Assembly: GCF_037645805.1 (NCBI RefSeq)
Contig: NZ_JBBEXE010000001.1
Location: 1-64,000, forward strand
DNA length: 64,000 nucleotides
DNA from: Leptobacterium_A meishanense
Lineage (GTDB): Bacteria > Bacteroidota > Bacteroidia > Flavobacteriales > Flavobacteriaceae
Direction of reading: 5' to 3'
The notes beneath the pieces are model-generated. The model did no database searches, was not told the DNA's origin, and saw only the letters and a program-made list of their open reading frames with translations. Numbering within the stretch: the stretch's first letter is position 1; each line of letters begins with the position of its first letter. The position numbers were made by a program, and so were the translations under genes. Positions 16,047 to 24,562 of this stretch are shown piece by piece.

Positions 16047-16080
16047 ACTAATGTTAAATTTACATTTTGTTAACATTAGT
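16047..16080. repeat. Perfect 11-bp inverted repeat at the dnaA/thioesterase divide
   Basis: ACTAATGTTAA (16047-16057) and TTAACATTAGT (16070-16080) are exact reverse complements around a 12-bp spacer that contains a near-consensus -7 sequence (TACATTTTG, 16061-16069). It ends 17 bp before the thioesterase ATG. AT-rich arms without a following T-run argue for an operator, not a terminator. Confidence 0.6.
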
Positions 16081-16097
16081 GAAATAAGTTTAAATGT

Positions 16098-16499
16098 ATG
16101 AAAAAATATCATGAAATAAAAGTAAGGGTGCGTTATGCGGAAACAGATCAAATGGGAGTGGTGTATCATGGTAATTATGTGGAATATCTGGAAATTGGCA
16201 GGGTAGAATGGCTTAGAAGTATGGGTATTTCATATCGTGAAATGGAAGAAAATGGGACAATACTCCCGATTATCTCTCTGAAAGTAGATTATAAAAAACC
16301 GGCAAAGTATGATGATGTGTTAACTGTTAAGACAATGTTATCTGGCAAGCCATCTATAAAGATCATTTTCAATTATGAAATCACGAATGAAAAAGGAGAT
16401 CTTATAGCCATTGCAAGCACAACATTAGCTTTCATTGATAAGAAATCAGGAAAACCAATGAAGTGCCCGGAAATTATAAGTGATAAGCTAACGGATTAA
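16098..16499 (+). CDS. Hot-dog fold acyl-CoA thioesterase, YbgC/4HBT family
   Basis: 133 residues, a single 4HBT hot-dog domain. The signature YAETDQMGVVYHGNYVEYLE (about 13-32) carries the catalytic Asp17; SLKVDYKKPAKYDDVLTV follows. Such enzymes hydrolyse short acyl-CoA or 4-hydroxybenzoyl-CoA type thioesters in the cytosol. It diverges from dnaA and is convergent with the YigZ-like gene, whose stop is 2 bp away. The -7 region lies inside an 11-bp inverted repeat, pointing to direct regulation. Confidence 0.92.
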   Translation: MKKYHEIKVRVRYAETDQMGVVYHGNYVEYLEIGRVEWLRSMGISYREMEENGTILPIISLKVDYKKPAKYDDVLTVKTMLSGKPSIKIIFNYEITNEKGDLIAIASTTLAFIDKKSGKPMKCPEIISDKLTD

Positions 16500-16500
16500 A

Positions 16501-17112
16501 TTATACTTTTTCAATAATGACCGGATAGAGTGATGTAAATGTATTCAGAATATCGGTAGCATTTTTTTTCCTAATTGCAATGATTATTTCTCCGTTCATT
16601 TCCATTTTTTGCGATTTTATTTCAAGTGCTTTCTCTTTGATGATCCGCATTACCTTATCCATATGTTCATATTCAAAGGATATTTTAAAATCAATATTGA
16701 TTGTTCTTTCCACAATTTGCGCATTTGCTAAGGTCATTTGCGCAGTTGTTTTATAGGCATTTATAAGCCCGCCCACACCTAACTTAATGCCTCCAAAATA
16801 ACGGACGACTACTAGCAAAGCATTAGTAATACCGAATGATTGTATTTGGCCATATATAGGCATTCCTGCACTATTACTGGGTTCTCCGTCATCATTTACC
16901 CGGTAGGCAGGATTGTTCACGCCCAATTGCCATGCATAACAATAATGCCGGGCACTATGGTGTCTTTTCTTAATTGATTCTAATTGGTTTTTTATTTCTG
17001 ATTCATTTTCTACAGGAAAAGCATATCCATAAAACTTACTGTTTCTGTCTTTGAAGAGAACTTCTCCGGAAGAATGGACGAGTGTTTTATAGATATCATT
17101 TTCTAATCCCAT
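16501..17112 (-). CDS. YigZ/IMPACT family protein
   Basis: 203 residues. The N-terminal UPF0029/Impact domain shows SKFYGYAFPVENESEI, RHYCYAWQLG, VNDDGEPSNSAGMPIY (about 72-87) and VVRYFGGIKLGVGGLINAYK (about 101-120); a ferredoxin-like C-terminal domain (about 135-203) follows. The eukaryotic homologue IMPACT affects translation control; the role of the bacterial family is not established. It is 1 bp downstream of the HAD gene, so ribD-HAD-yigZ form one transcript. Confidence 0.92.
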   Translation of the reverse strand: MGLENDIYKTLVHSSGEVLFKDRNSKFYGYAFPVENESEIKNQLESIKKRHHSARHYCYAWQLGVNNPAYRVNDDGEPSNSAGMPIYGQIQSFGITNALLVVVRYFGGIKLGVGGLINAYKTTAQMTLANAQIVERTINIDFKISFEYEHMDKVMRIIKEKALEIKSQKMEMNGEIIIAIRKKNATDILNTFTSLYPVIIEKV

Positions 17113-17113
17113 A

Positions 17114-17728
17114 TCACCGCTTCATAAAATCCTTATCAAGTAAATCGATTACGTCATCTTTACCAGGAGTTAGATGCCATGTTTTTATGCCTATTTGAGC
17201 AGCAGCATCTATATTTTCTTTGGTATCATCAATAAACAATGTTTTTTCGGGAATTAACCTATTTGTTTCAATAACATACTTATAAATAGTCATGTCTGGT
17301 TTTCTATGATGAATTTCGTGTGATAAGTAGAATTGTTCAAAACAACTCTTAAAACGTTGGTATTGTTGCAATCCCATAATTTCTTGAACCTGTTCTATGT
17401 GTAGCTCATTAGTATTGCTCAATAAAAAAAGCCTGTGGGTATTTTTCCTGGCTAAATTTTCTATAAAATCTAACCGGTGTTGGGGAAAGTCTAAAATAAT
17501 AGCGTTCCATGCTTTTATCAGTTTGCTTTTAGGAACTTTAGGGAGTAGGCCATGATAATACCCCACAAGGTTATCAGTGCTTACAAGTCCTCTCTCATAA
17601 TCCTCATTGATGCGATTCATCTCAGGAGTTAGTTCATTAAGCCCATAACTATTCATAATTCGGGGGGTGGCATGCTTGTCCAAATTGATAAAAATATCCC
17701 CAAAATCAAAGATGATGCTATCTATCAT
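17114..17728 (-). CDS. HAD-superfamily hydrolase (YihX-like), variant motif I
   Basis: 204 residues of HAD subfamily IA. Motif I reads IIFDFGDIFINLD: the nucleophilic Asp is present, but the position two residues on, often the acid/base Asp, is Gly, as in FDFGG/FDLGN subgroups. Motif II is LLSNTNE (about 104-110), motif III has the lysine in RKPDMTIYKY, motif IV is LFIDDTKENIDAA. Possibly a sugar-phosphate or riboflavin-precursor phosphatase: it overlaps ribD by 11 bp, and riboflavin synthesis needs a dephosphorylation step after RibD. That link is inference from position only. Confidence 0.87.
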   Translation of the reverse strand: MIDSIIFDFGDIFINLDKHATPRIMNSYGLNELTPEMNRINEDYERGLVSTDNLVGYYHGLLPKVPKSKLIKAWNAIILDFPQHRLDFIENLARKNTHRLFLLSNTNELHIEQVQEIMGLQQYQRFKSCFEQFYLSHEIHHRKPDMTIYKYVIETNRLIPEKTLFIDDTKENIDAAAQIGIKTWHLTPGKDDVIDLLDKDFMKR

Positions 17729-18782
17729 TGTTCCGTATTATTTTTAGTGTATCATTAGCGATAGTGCCCTGAGTTATTATTTTTCCAGATATTTCAGGGG
17801 CTTTAATTCCTAATTTTAAGTTTATTGTACTTTTAAAAATACGTGCTTCATCCCATAAAGCTGAATCTATAAAGGCTTGAATGGTTTTTGCCCCACCTTC
17901 AATAATAATACTTTGTATTTCAAGACGGTATAAAACAGCAGCAATTTGTTCAATTATATCTTCAGAAAAATTAATGAATTCAACTAATGTTTGTGTTTTA
18001 TCAATGGAGAGAGGTAATTTTCCTCTGTGCTTTATATCGGTGATACAAATTGTTTCAGTGCTATCGTCCCATACATTATAATTTGAATATGTTTTTAGTG
18101 TACGGTCAATAATGACCCTGATAGGGTTATTTCCATGCCATGCTCTGGTCGTCAATTTTGGGTTATCGACAGTTATGGTGTTTGTGCCGACCAATATAGC
18201 TTGTTCTTCACTTCGCCATTTATGAACCAGTTGGCGAGAATATTGATTGCTAATCCATACAGGTTTTCCGGTCTTATTATTTGAGGGGCTAATAAAATTA
18301 TCGGCACTTTGCGCCCATTTCAAGATAATATAAGGCCTTTTTTGTTTATGGTATGTAAAGAAGCGTTTGTTAAGCCCATTGCATTCATCTTGTAAAATCC
18401 CTACAGTTACATTACATCCGGCAGCCATCATTTTTTTTATCCCATTTCCTGATACATTAACATTCGGGTCTATGGTGCCGATTACTACATTTTTGATTCC
18501 TGTATTAATGATCAATTCACTACAAGGGGGCGTTTTGCCATAATGGCTACAGGGCTCTAAGTTAACATAAAGTGTAGCTTTTTTTAATTGACTTTTATCT
18601 TTTACCGCATTAATAGCATTAACCTCTGCATGAGGCATCCCTGCCTTTCTATGCCAGCCCTCTCCTATAATAGTATTGTTCACTATAATAACACTTCCTA
18701 CAAGTGGATTGGGATAGGTGTTTCCCATACCATTTTTAGCTAACTCAATACATCTTTTTATATATTTTTCGTGTATATTCAC
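17718..18782 (-). CDS. ribD: Bifunctional riboflavin biosynthesis protein RibD (deaminase/reductase)
   Basis: 354 residues from the GTG at 18782. The N-terminal deaminase domain has the zinc motifs HAEVNAI and EPCSHYGKTPPCSELI; the C-terminal reductase domain begins near residue 150 (RPYIILKWAQSADNFISP). It converts the pyrimidine from GTP cyclohydrolase II to 5-amino-6-ribitylaminouracil 5'-phosphate. A longer frame reaches 18896, but that would overlap the divergent GNAT gene by 86 bp; family members start NIHEKY, and a TATTTTTG promoter box ends 4 nt before the GTG, so the longer start lies outside the transcript. No FMN riboswitch is visible. Confidence 0.94.
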   Translation of the reverse strand: MNIHEKYIKRCIELAKNGMGNTYPNPLVGSVIIVNNTIIGEGWHRKAGMPHAEVNAINAVKDKSQLKKATLYVNLEPCSHYGKTPPCSELIINTGIKNVVIGTIDPNVNVSGNGIKKMMAAGCNVTVGILQDECNGLNKRFFTYHKQKRPYIILKWAQSADNFISPSNNKTGKPVWISNQYSRQLVHKWRSEEQAILVGTNTITVDNPKLTTRAWHGNNPIRVIIDRTLKTYSNYNVWDDSTETICITDIKHRGKLPLSIDKTQTLVEFINFSEDIIEQIAAVLYRLEIQSIIIEGGAKTIQAFIDSALWDEARIFKSTINLKLGIKAPEISGKIITQGTIANDTLKIIRNNDR

Positions 18783-18786
18783 TCCA

Positions 18787-18794
18787 CAAAAATA
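18787..18794 (-). promoter_or_regulatory. -7 promoter box of ribD, 4 nt before the GTG start
   Basis: Minus strand reads TATTTTTG (TAnnTTTG). With only TGGA between the box and the GTG, transcription should start at or beside the start codon, giving a leaderless or nearly leaderless mRNA. Confidence 0.55.
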
Positions 18795-18810
18795 ATTATA
18801 TAAAAAGAAC

Positions 18811-19296
18811 ATGGGCACTATTATTGTTCGAAACATAACAAAAGATGATAATGAAAGGGTTGCTATGATTATTAAGAATGTATTGGAGGATTTCAATGTT
18901 CCTAAAACAGGTTCTGCATATGCTGATGATTCACTGAAAGATATGTACAGTACTTATAATAAACCTAATACGATATATTTAGTTGCCGAAGAAAATGGTA
19001 TGGTGATGGGATGTGCAGGTATCGCTAAACTTGATAATTATGAAGGGAATGTATGTGAACTACAGAAAATGTATATCCTGAAAGAAGGCCGGAGTAAAGG
19101 AATTGGGAAAAAACTAATGGAAGAATGCCTTGCCTATGCCAAGGACTTTGGTTACGATGCCTGTTATATAGAAACGATGCCCAATATGGATGTAGCTCAA
19201 AAGATGTATAAAAAATACGGATTTGAATACTTATCAGAACGAATGGGAGATACAGGGCATAGTGCTTGTCCGGTATGGATGTTGAAAAAATTATAA
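18811..19296 (+). CDS. GNAT family N-acetyltransferase
   Basis: 161 residues, one GNAT domain: TIIVRNITKDDNERVAMIIK at the start, then MVMGCAGIAKLDNY and the acetyl-CoA binding loop LKEGRSKGIGKKLMEECLAY (about 90-109), ending in YKKYGFEYLSERMGDTGHSACPVWML. The C-terminal GDTGHSACPVWM is typical of a subgroup of small GNATs whose substrate I do not know. It starts 28 bp from ribD on the opposite strand and is followed after 11 bp by prmC. Confidence 0.9.
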   Translation: MGTIIVRNITKDDNERVAMIIKNVLEDFNVPKTGSAYADDSLKDMYSTYNKPNTIYLVAEENGMVMGCAGIAKLDNYEGNVCELQKMYILKEGRSKGIGKKLMEECLAYAKDFGYDACYIETMPNMDVAQKMYKKYGFEYLSERMGDTGHSACPVWMLKKL

Positions 19297-19307
19297 CAGA
19301 ATTCCAG

Positions 19308-20201
19308 GTGAAACTTAAAGTTATACAAGCGTTATTTCATAAGGAGTTAGACGTTATTTACGAGACTGAAGAAGTAAATCATTTTTTCTATATGTTGGCT
19401 GAAACATATACCGGAATAAAACCAATCATGTTGGTCTTGGAGCCTGAATTCTCTATAAGTAAGGAAGAGGAAAATCTTTTTTTTGAGGCACTAGCTTGTT
19501 TGAAAGAAGAAAAGCCTATCCAATATATTTTAGGAAAGGCTCATTTTTATGGATTGGATTTTATAGTGAATAATGAGGTGCTTATCCCACGTCCTGAAAC
19601 GGAGGAGCTGGTTAAATGGATTATTGAAGATGTAGAAAACAAAAAACTAAAGATTGAAAAAGAAACTATTAAAATTTTGGATATAGGTACAGGAAGCGGC
19701 TGTATTGCAATTGCATTGGCTAAAAGCCTTCCTGAAACACAAATTTTTGCACTGGATATATCTCAGAAAGCTTTGGAAGTTGCTAAAAAAAATACATTGT
19801 TAAATGATGTAACAATAAAATTCATTGAAGCAAATATTTTAGAAGTCGACCATCTTACTGAAAAGTTTGACGTTATCGTTTCCAATCCTCCTTATGTGCG
19901 AATTACAGAGAAAAAAGAAATGAAAAAGAACGTAGCGTATTATGAGCCACATCAAGCACTTTTTGTAACAGATAACAATCCCTTAATTTTTTATGAAAAA
20001 ATAGCAGCATTAAGTGTTGATTATTTAAAAAATGGAGGGCAACTATATTTTGAAATAAATCAGTACCTCGGTAATGAAATGATAAGCTTGTTAGAAGAGA
20101 AAGGATTTGTTGAAATACAACTTCAAAAAGATCTTTATGGAAATAACCGAATGGTTAGTGCCACAAAAACAATTAAAAACAACAAGAATAAGCATGTCTG
20201 A
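19308..20201 (+). CDS. prmC: Peptide chain release factor N5-glutamine methyltransferase
   Basis: 297 residues from GTG 19308. PrmC methylates the Gln of the GGQ motif in release factors RF1 and RF2. It has the N-terminal helical domain (KLKVIQALFHKELD...), IPRPETEELVKWI, the SAM-binding ILDIGTGSGCIAIALAKSLP and the catalytic SNPPYVR. Upstream in-frame ATG 19275 and TTG 19266 exist, but both lie within the GNAT gene; GTG 19308 fits the family N-terminus and sits 11 bp past the GNAT stop. The stop overlaps the ligA start by 8 bp. Confidence 0.94.
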   Translation: MKLKVIQALFHKELDVIYETEEVNHFFYMLAETYTGIKPIMLVLEPEFSISKEEENLFFEALACLKEEKPIQYILGKAHFYGLDFIVNNEVLIPRPETEELVKWIIEDVENKKLKIEKETIKILDIGTGSGCIAIALAKSLPETQIFALDISQKALEVAKKNTLLNDVTIKFIEANILEVDHLTEKFDVIVSNPPYVRITEKKEMKKNVAYYEPHQALFVTDNNPLIFYEKIAALSVDYLKNGGQLYFEINQYLGNEMISLLEEKGFVEIQLQKDLYGNNRMVSATKTIKNNKNKHV

Positions 20202-22191
20202 AATTCAAATTAAAATTGAGCAATTAAGAGAAGAACTTCGTGAGCATAATTACAATTACTATGTGCTCGACAATCCGGCTATTTCTGATTATGAATTTGA
20301 TATGATGCTTGAAAAGCTTAAAGAACTGGAAGCTGCTCACCCTGAATTTTACGATCCTACCTCTCCGACACTTCGGGTGGGGGGCACCATAACGAAACAT
20401 TTTGAAACGGTAGTGCATGAACACCGCATGTATTCGCTCGACAATTCCTACTCTAAAGAAGATTTAGAAGATTGGGAAAAGCGTATACAACGTATTTTAG
20501 GAGATGCTGATATTGAATTTGTCTGTGAATTGAAATATGATGGTGCTTCCATAAGCTTGACATATGAAAATGGTGAGCTGATCCGGGCAGTAACCCGGGG
20601 AGATGGCATACAGGGAGATGATGTAACTAACAATGTAAAAACTATTAAATCTGTTCCCTTAAAGTTAAAACCTAGCTATCCTTCTAAATTTGACATCCGT
20701 GGTGAAATTATTCTACCTTTTAAAGGTTTTGCGAAAATGAACAAGGAACGTATAGAAGCTGGGGAAGACCCCTATATGAACCCCCGGAATACAGCTAGTG
20801 GAAGCTTAAAACTCCAAGACAGCGCTGAAGTAGCTAGGCGGCCGTTAGATTGTTTGTTGTATACCATTGTTAGTAATAAGACCATGATGAAAACCCACTT
20901 TGAAGGGTTGGATAAAGCCCGTCAATGGGGTTTTAAAGTTCCGGGAGAAGCCAAATTGTGCAAAACAACAACAGAGGTTATGGAATATGTTACCTATTGG
21001 GAAGCACATAAACATGAACTGCCTTATGAAACAGATGGGGTAGTTGTAAAAGTTAACAATATTGCACAACAAGATGAGCTAGGTTATACAGCAAAGTCAC
21101 CGAGATGGGCAATGGCTTATAAATTTAAGTCGGAACAAGCAACGACGATACTCGATACTATTTCCTATCAGGTAGGAAGAACGGGGGTTATTACACCGGT
21201 AGCTAATTTAGAACCTGTATTATTGGCCGGAACTATTGTTAAAAGAGCTTCTTTGCATAATGCTGATCAAATAGAAAAACTTGACATTCGTGAGCGAGAT
21301 ACGGTCTTTGTAGAAAAAGGAGGAGAGATTATTCCGAAAATAATTAGAGTTGATTTTTCAAAAAGACCACTAAATTCAGTGCCTACCATATATATTACAA
21401 ATTGTCCTGAATGCGGTACTGAATTAATTAGAAAAGAAGGAGAGGCTCAGCATTATTGCCCAAATTATTATGGTTGTCCTCCCCAAATTACTGGGCGAAT
21501 TCAACATTTTATATCCAGAAAGGCAATGGATATAGAAGGTTTAGGAGCAGAGACTGTAGAACTTTTATATAAGGAAGGGCTTATTAATAACTATGCGGAT
21601 TTGTATGAGCTGACAGCAGATCAGATCATCCCTTTAGAACGTATGGCTGAGAAGTCAGCTGAAAATATGATAAAGGGTATAGAAGCTTCCAAGCAAGTTC
21701 CTTTTGAACGTGTGTTATACGCTTTAGGAATTCGTTATGTAGGAGAGACGGTCGCTAAAAAATTAGCAAGAGAGTATAAGTCTATTGAAGCAATACAGCA
21801 GGCCACATTTATGGAACTTGTAATGGTAGATGAAATAGGAGAAAAGATTGCAGAAAGTATTATAGAATTTTTCTCTAAGGAAGAAAACAATACAATTATT
21901 CTGCGGTTAAAACATTTTGGGGTTACATTTAATATAGACCCGGAAACAATTAAGGGTCAAACAAATAAGCTAAAAAACCTTATATTTGTAGTATCTGGCG
22001 TTTTTGAATCGGTTTCAAGAGACGAGTTAAAAAAACTGATAGAAAACAACGGAGGAAAAGTCGCTTCGTCCATATCTTCCAAAACAAGTTATGTTGTGGC
22101 CGGCAATAACATGGGGCCTAGTAAAAAAGAAAAGGCAGAAAAGCTAGGGATACCTGTTATTACGGAGTATCAATTTCAAGAAATGATATGA
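20194..22191 (+). CDS. ligA: NAD-dependent DNA ligase LigA
   Basis: 665 residues from ATG 20194. Domains in order: Ia (HNYNYYVLDNPAISDYEFD), adenylation domain with Lys114 in CELKYDGAS, OB fold, a four-cysteine zinc site (CPECG...HYCPN...C, about 402-427), helix-hairpin-helix repeats, and a C-terminal BRCT domain (about 590-665). It seals nicks in replication and repair, using NAD+ as the adenylate donor. An ORF extends upstream to 20107 inside prmC, but the SEIQIKIEQLREEL N-terminus is the family start, giving an 8-bp overlap with prmC and translational coupling. Confidence 0.97.
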   Translation: MSEIQIKIEQLREELREHNYNYYVLDNPAISDYEFDMMLEKLKELEAAHPEFYDPTSPTLRVGGTITKHFETVVHEHRMYSLDNSYSKEDLEDWEKRIQRILGDADIEFVCELKYDGASISLTYENGELIRAVTRGDGIQGDDVTNNVKTIKSVPLKLKPSYPSKFDIRGEIILPFKGFAKMNKERIEAGEDPYMNPRNTASGSLKLQDSAEVARRPLDCLLYTIVSNKTMMKTHFEGLDKARQWGFKVPGEAKLCKTTTEVMEYVTYWEAHKHELPYETDGVVVKVNNIAQQDELGYTAKSPRWAMAYKFKSEQATTILDTISYQVGRTGVITPVANLEPVLLAGTIVKRASLHNADQIEKLDIRERDTVFVEKGGEIIPKIIRVDFSKRPLNSVPTIYITNCPECGTELIRKEGEAQHYCPNYYGCPPQITGRIQHFISRKAMDIEGLGAETVELLYKEGLINNYADLYELTADQIIPLERMAEKSAENMIKGIEASKQVPFERVLYALGIRYVGETVAKKLAREYKSIEAIQQATFMELVMVDEIGEKIAESIIEFFSKEENNTIILRLKHFGVTFNIDPETIKGQTNKLKNLIFVVSGVFESVSRDELKKLIENNGGKVASSISSKTSYVVAGNNMGPSKKEKAEKLGIPVITEYQFQEMI

Positions 22192-22880
22192 ACATAACGG
22201 CTAACCATTTGTACAGGCTTTTCTTTTTATTTTGTACCTCACTTATCATAGGAGAGGTTTTTGATATTTTCTACATTTCAATATTAGGCAGAATTGTATT
22301 ATTTCCATTAGTGTTCCTTATATATTTTAAGTCTGTAGAAAGGATTAATTATTTGATTTTTCTATTTTTCTTTCTGTGCTTTTTTGGTGATATATATTAT
22401 GAAATTCTTGGAAATGAATCAATACAGTTATCACTTATTCTTTTCGGAATGAGCTACTTAATATTGGGCGGTTTTTCATATCGTCTTATTGAAAAGGATG
22501 GGTTGTTGAAGGTTGTAGCGTCATTAATTACAGTTATTGTAGTATGGATACTATATTATCAATTGTATTTAAAAGATGTTTTTAGTGATGAAACCACACC
22601 GTTATATCCCTATATTGTTGCATATGGTATTATCCTAGGGGCACTAAATATTTTAACAAACGTCAGTTTTTTTACGGATGGTTCTGAATTAACATTATAT
22701 CTGATTATTATTTCGGTATCATTTGTTATAGGAGATGTATTAATGTCCATATATCTCTTTGCAAACCCAATAAAGACTTTTGAAGTTATAAACACAATAT
22801 CGCATTTAGGAGCATACTATTTTATGCTGCGTTTTGCAGTAGTATATGGAAGGATTAGACCAGAATCGACGTTCCTGTAG
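22188..22880 (+). CDS. Polytopic membrane protein, YhhN-like
   Basis: 230 residues, strongly hydrophobic, with seven or eight predicted membrane helices. The pattern of short loops with FFGDIYYEI, GMSYLILGGFSY and SFVIGDVLMSIYLF (acidic residues at helix starts) is consistent with the YhhN/TMEM86 lysoplasmalogenase family, whose members hydrolyse vinyl-ether lysophospholipids, but the identity is weak by eye. It overlaps ligA by 4 bp (ATGA) and its 3' end overlaps the convergent metallophosphatase gene by 26 bp. Inner membrane. Confidence 0.7.
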   Translation: MNITANHLYRLFFLFCTSLIIGEVFDIFYISILGRIVLFPLVFLIYFKSVERINYLIFLFFFLCFFGDIYYEILGNESIQLSLILFGMSYLILGGFSYRLIEKDGLLKVVASLITVIVVWILYYQLYLKDVFSDETTPLYPYIVAYGIILGALNILTNVSFFTDGSELTLYLIIISVSFVIGDVLMSIYLFANPIKTFEVINTISHLGAYYFMLRFAVVYGRIRPESTFL

Positions 22881-23763
22881 CAACTTTTTTCTCACTGTCT
22901 AAAAAGAAATCAATTCGCCCCAGATGGATGCCATAGCAACCTACTTGATTGATAAGCATTTCTTCCCCTTTTTTGTTGATATGAATTTCCGGAGCGTCCA
23001 AGAAAGTATGCGTATGCCCTCCAATGATGAGGTCAATATTTTCTGTCTGCTTGGCTAATAGCACATCAGATATTATTTCAGGATTTCTGTAGGCATATCC
23101 TAAGTGTGATAAGCAGATAACAATATCGCATTGTTTCTCATGCTTTAATATATGGCTCATATCCTGAGCAATCTCTATAGGGTTTAAATATTTGGTCTCT
23201 TTAAAATGTTTTTTGGAAACCAACCCCTGGAGTTCAATACCAAGGCCAAACACACCTATTTTGACACCATCCACAATATAAACTTTATTCAGTTTCACAT
23301 GCGTATCCATAATGGTATTGGTAAAGTCATAATTAGCAGAAAGGAGGTCGAAACCAGCATTAGGAAGTTGAGCATACAACCCTTCTATGCCATTATCAAA
23401 ATCATGGTTCCCAATAGTTGCCGCATTATAGTTGAGCATGCTCATAAGCTTAAATTCGAGTTCACCACCGTAAAAATTAAAATAAGGTGTTCCTTGGAAA
23501 ATGTCACCGGCATCAAAAAGCAATGTGTTTGAGTTTTCTTTTCGAATGGCTTCAACAACAGCAGCTCTTCTTGCTACACCACCCTGGTTTGGGTTTCTCG
23601 GATCATCTTTAGGCAAAGGATCAATGTGGCTATGTACATCATTGGTATGCAGAATGGTAATATGTTTTGATGTCTCTACCGTACAAGAAGTAGCGAATAG
23701 GCTTCCCAGCGCTATTCCTGTGGCTCCGGTTGCAGTTGTTTGGATGAAAATTCGTCTATTCAT
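22855..23763 (-). CDS. Exported metallophosphatase, N-terminal half of a 5'-nucleotidase (UshA-type)
   Basis: 302 residues. It begins with a twin-arginine-like signal (NRRIFIQTTATGATG) followed by a possible lipobox ending at Cys27. The calcineurin-like metallophosphatase motifs are all present: LHTNDVHSHIDP, FDAGDIFQG, IGNHDFDNG, CLSHLG and IGGHTHTF. This is the catalytic, two-metal domain of UshA-type 5'-nucleotidases; the substrate-binding C-terminal domain is missing and is encoded by the gene just upstream (4-bp overlap). Together they probably hydrolyse extracellular nucleotides in the periplasm or at the surface. Confidence 0.9.
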   Translation of the reverse strand: MNRRIFIQTTATGATGIALGSLFATSCTVETSKHITILHTNDVHSHIDPLPKDDPRNPNQGGVARRAAVVEAIRKENSNTLLFDAGDIFQGTPYFNFYGGELEFKLMSMLNYNAATIGNHDFDNGIEGLYAQLPNAGFDLLSANYDFTNTIMDTHVKLNKVYIVDGVKIGVFGLGIELQGLVSKKHFKETKYLNPIEIAQDMSHILKHEKQCDIVICLSHLGYAYRNPEIISDVLLAKQTENIDLIIGGHTHTFLDAPEIHINKKGEEMLINQVGCYGIHLGRIDFFLDSEKKVATGTSILV

Positions 23764-24521
23764 TGTTTTATGCTAAATCGGTCATCATGCTTAGCTATTA
23801 TCGTATCCACCTTTTCAAAATAATCAATCATTGCATTTCTAATCAGATAATCAGTTTCAGTAACCCTGATAGGGTTTAAGAAGAAATCCATGTTATCCCC
23901 TCCTGTTAACAAATAATTAGACGTTGCTACATGATACGTTCGGTTTTTTACTATTGGTACACCTTTTATGGTCGCATTGTTTAATGTATAATCAGGGTTT
24001 AATATTAGTTTTAGTTTTGATATAGGATGCGCTCTTTTTCTTTTTACTAAGTAGTCAATTAACTCATACACTTTTTCACCGGAAAGCTCTGCAACAACAA
24101 TAGTGTTTTCAAAAGGCATTACTTGATATGCCGTACGCGCATTTATAGCTCCTTTTGGCATAGGAGCACGAATACCTCCGTGGTTGAGAAGTACAAGATC
24201 AATCGTTTTCCCCGTACGTTTTTTAAATATTGGATTTGCCGCATCATAAACAATGTCTGCCATTAGGTTTCCAATAGCAGTGTTTAAAGGGCTGTCTGTT
24301 TTGGTAATAGCCTTTGGGTTGTATGCAAGCGTACTATCCAATATTTTGTTGATATGTAACCTATATGGGGCAACATATGTATCAACAGCGGCTACTTCAG
24401 AAACAGAATCATTGATATTGATTTTTTCCCCTGTTATTTTTGATGTTTTCAGTTTTTGTTGGCAGCTGAAAAAGCAAACAATTGTTACAAAAACAACAAA
24501 ATGTTTTATTTTCACACACAT
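23760..24521 (-). CDS. Lipoprotein with 5'-nucleotidase C-terminal domain
   Basis: 253 residues. A lipoprotein signal peptide ends in FFSCQQK (Cys20); the rest is the substrate-binding 5'-nucleotidase C-terminal domain: NTAIGNLMADIVYDAAN, LLNHGGIRAPMPKGAIN, MPFENTIVVAELSGEKVYEL and VATSNYLLTGGDNMDFF. It has no metallophosphatase domain, which lies in the next gene. The order (C-domain gene first) is the reverse of the domain order in UshA. The pair is likely a two-subunit nucleotidase; adenine/ribose-like ligand binding is inferred from the family. Confidence 0.9.
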   Translation of the reverse strand: MCVKIKHFVVFVTIVCFFSCQQKLKTSKITGEKININDSVSEVAAVDTYVAPYRLHINKILDSTLAYNPKAITKTDSPLNTAIGNLMADIVYDAANPIFKKRTGKTIDLVLLNHGGIRAPMPKGAINARTAYQVMPFENTIVVAELSGEKVYELIDYLVKRKRAHPISKLKLILNPDYTLNNATIKGVPIVKNRTYHVATSNYLLTGGDNMDFFLNPIRVTETDYLIRNAMIDYFEKVDTIIAKHDDRFSIKQ

Positions 24522-24562
24522 ATTATTTGTCGAGCACTAGATCTTTTATAATTGAATATACA

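Noticed and set aside
15887..16097. Possible chromosomal origin (oriC) next to dnaA
   Set aside because: No TTATCCACA-like DnaA boxes or clustered repeats beyond one tandem 8-mer; in this phylum oriC is often away from dnaA.
18783..18896. Longer N-terminal extension of ribD
   Set aside because: It would overlap the divergent GNAT gene and begins upstream of the only good promoter; the extra residues are hydrophobic and unlike any RibD N-terminus.
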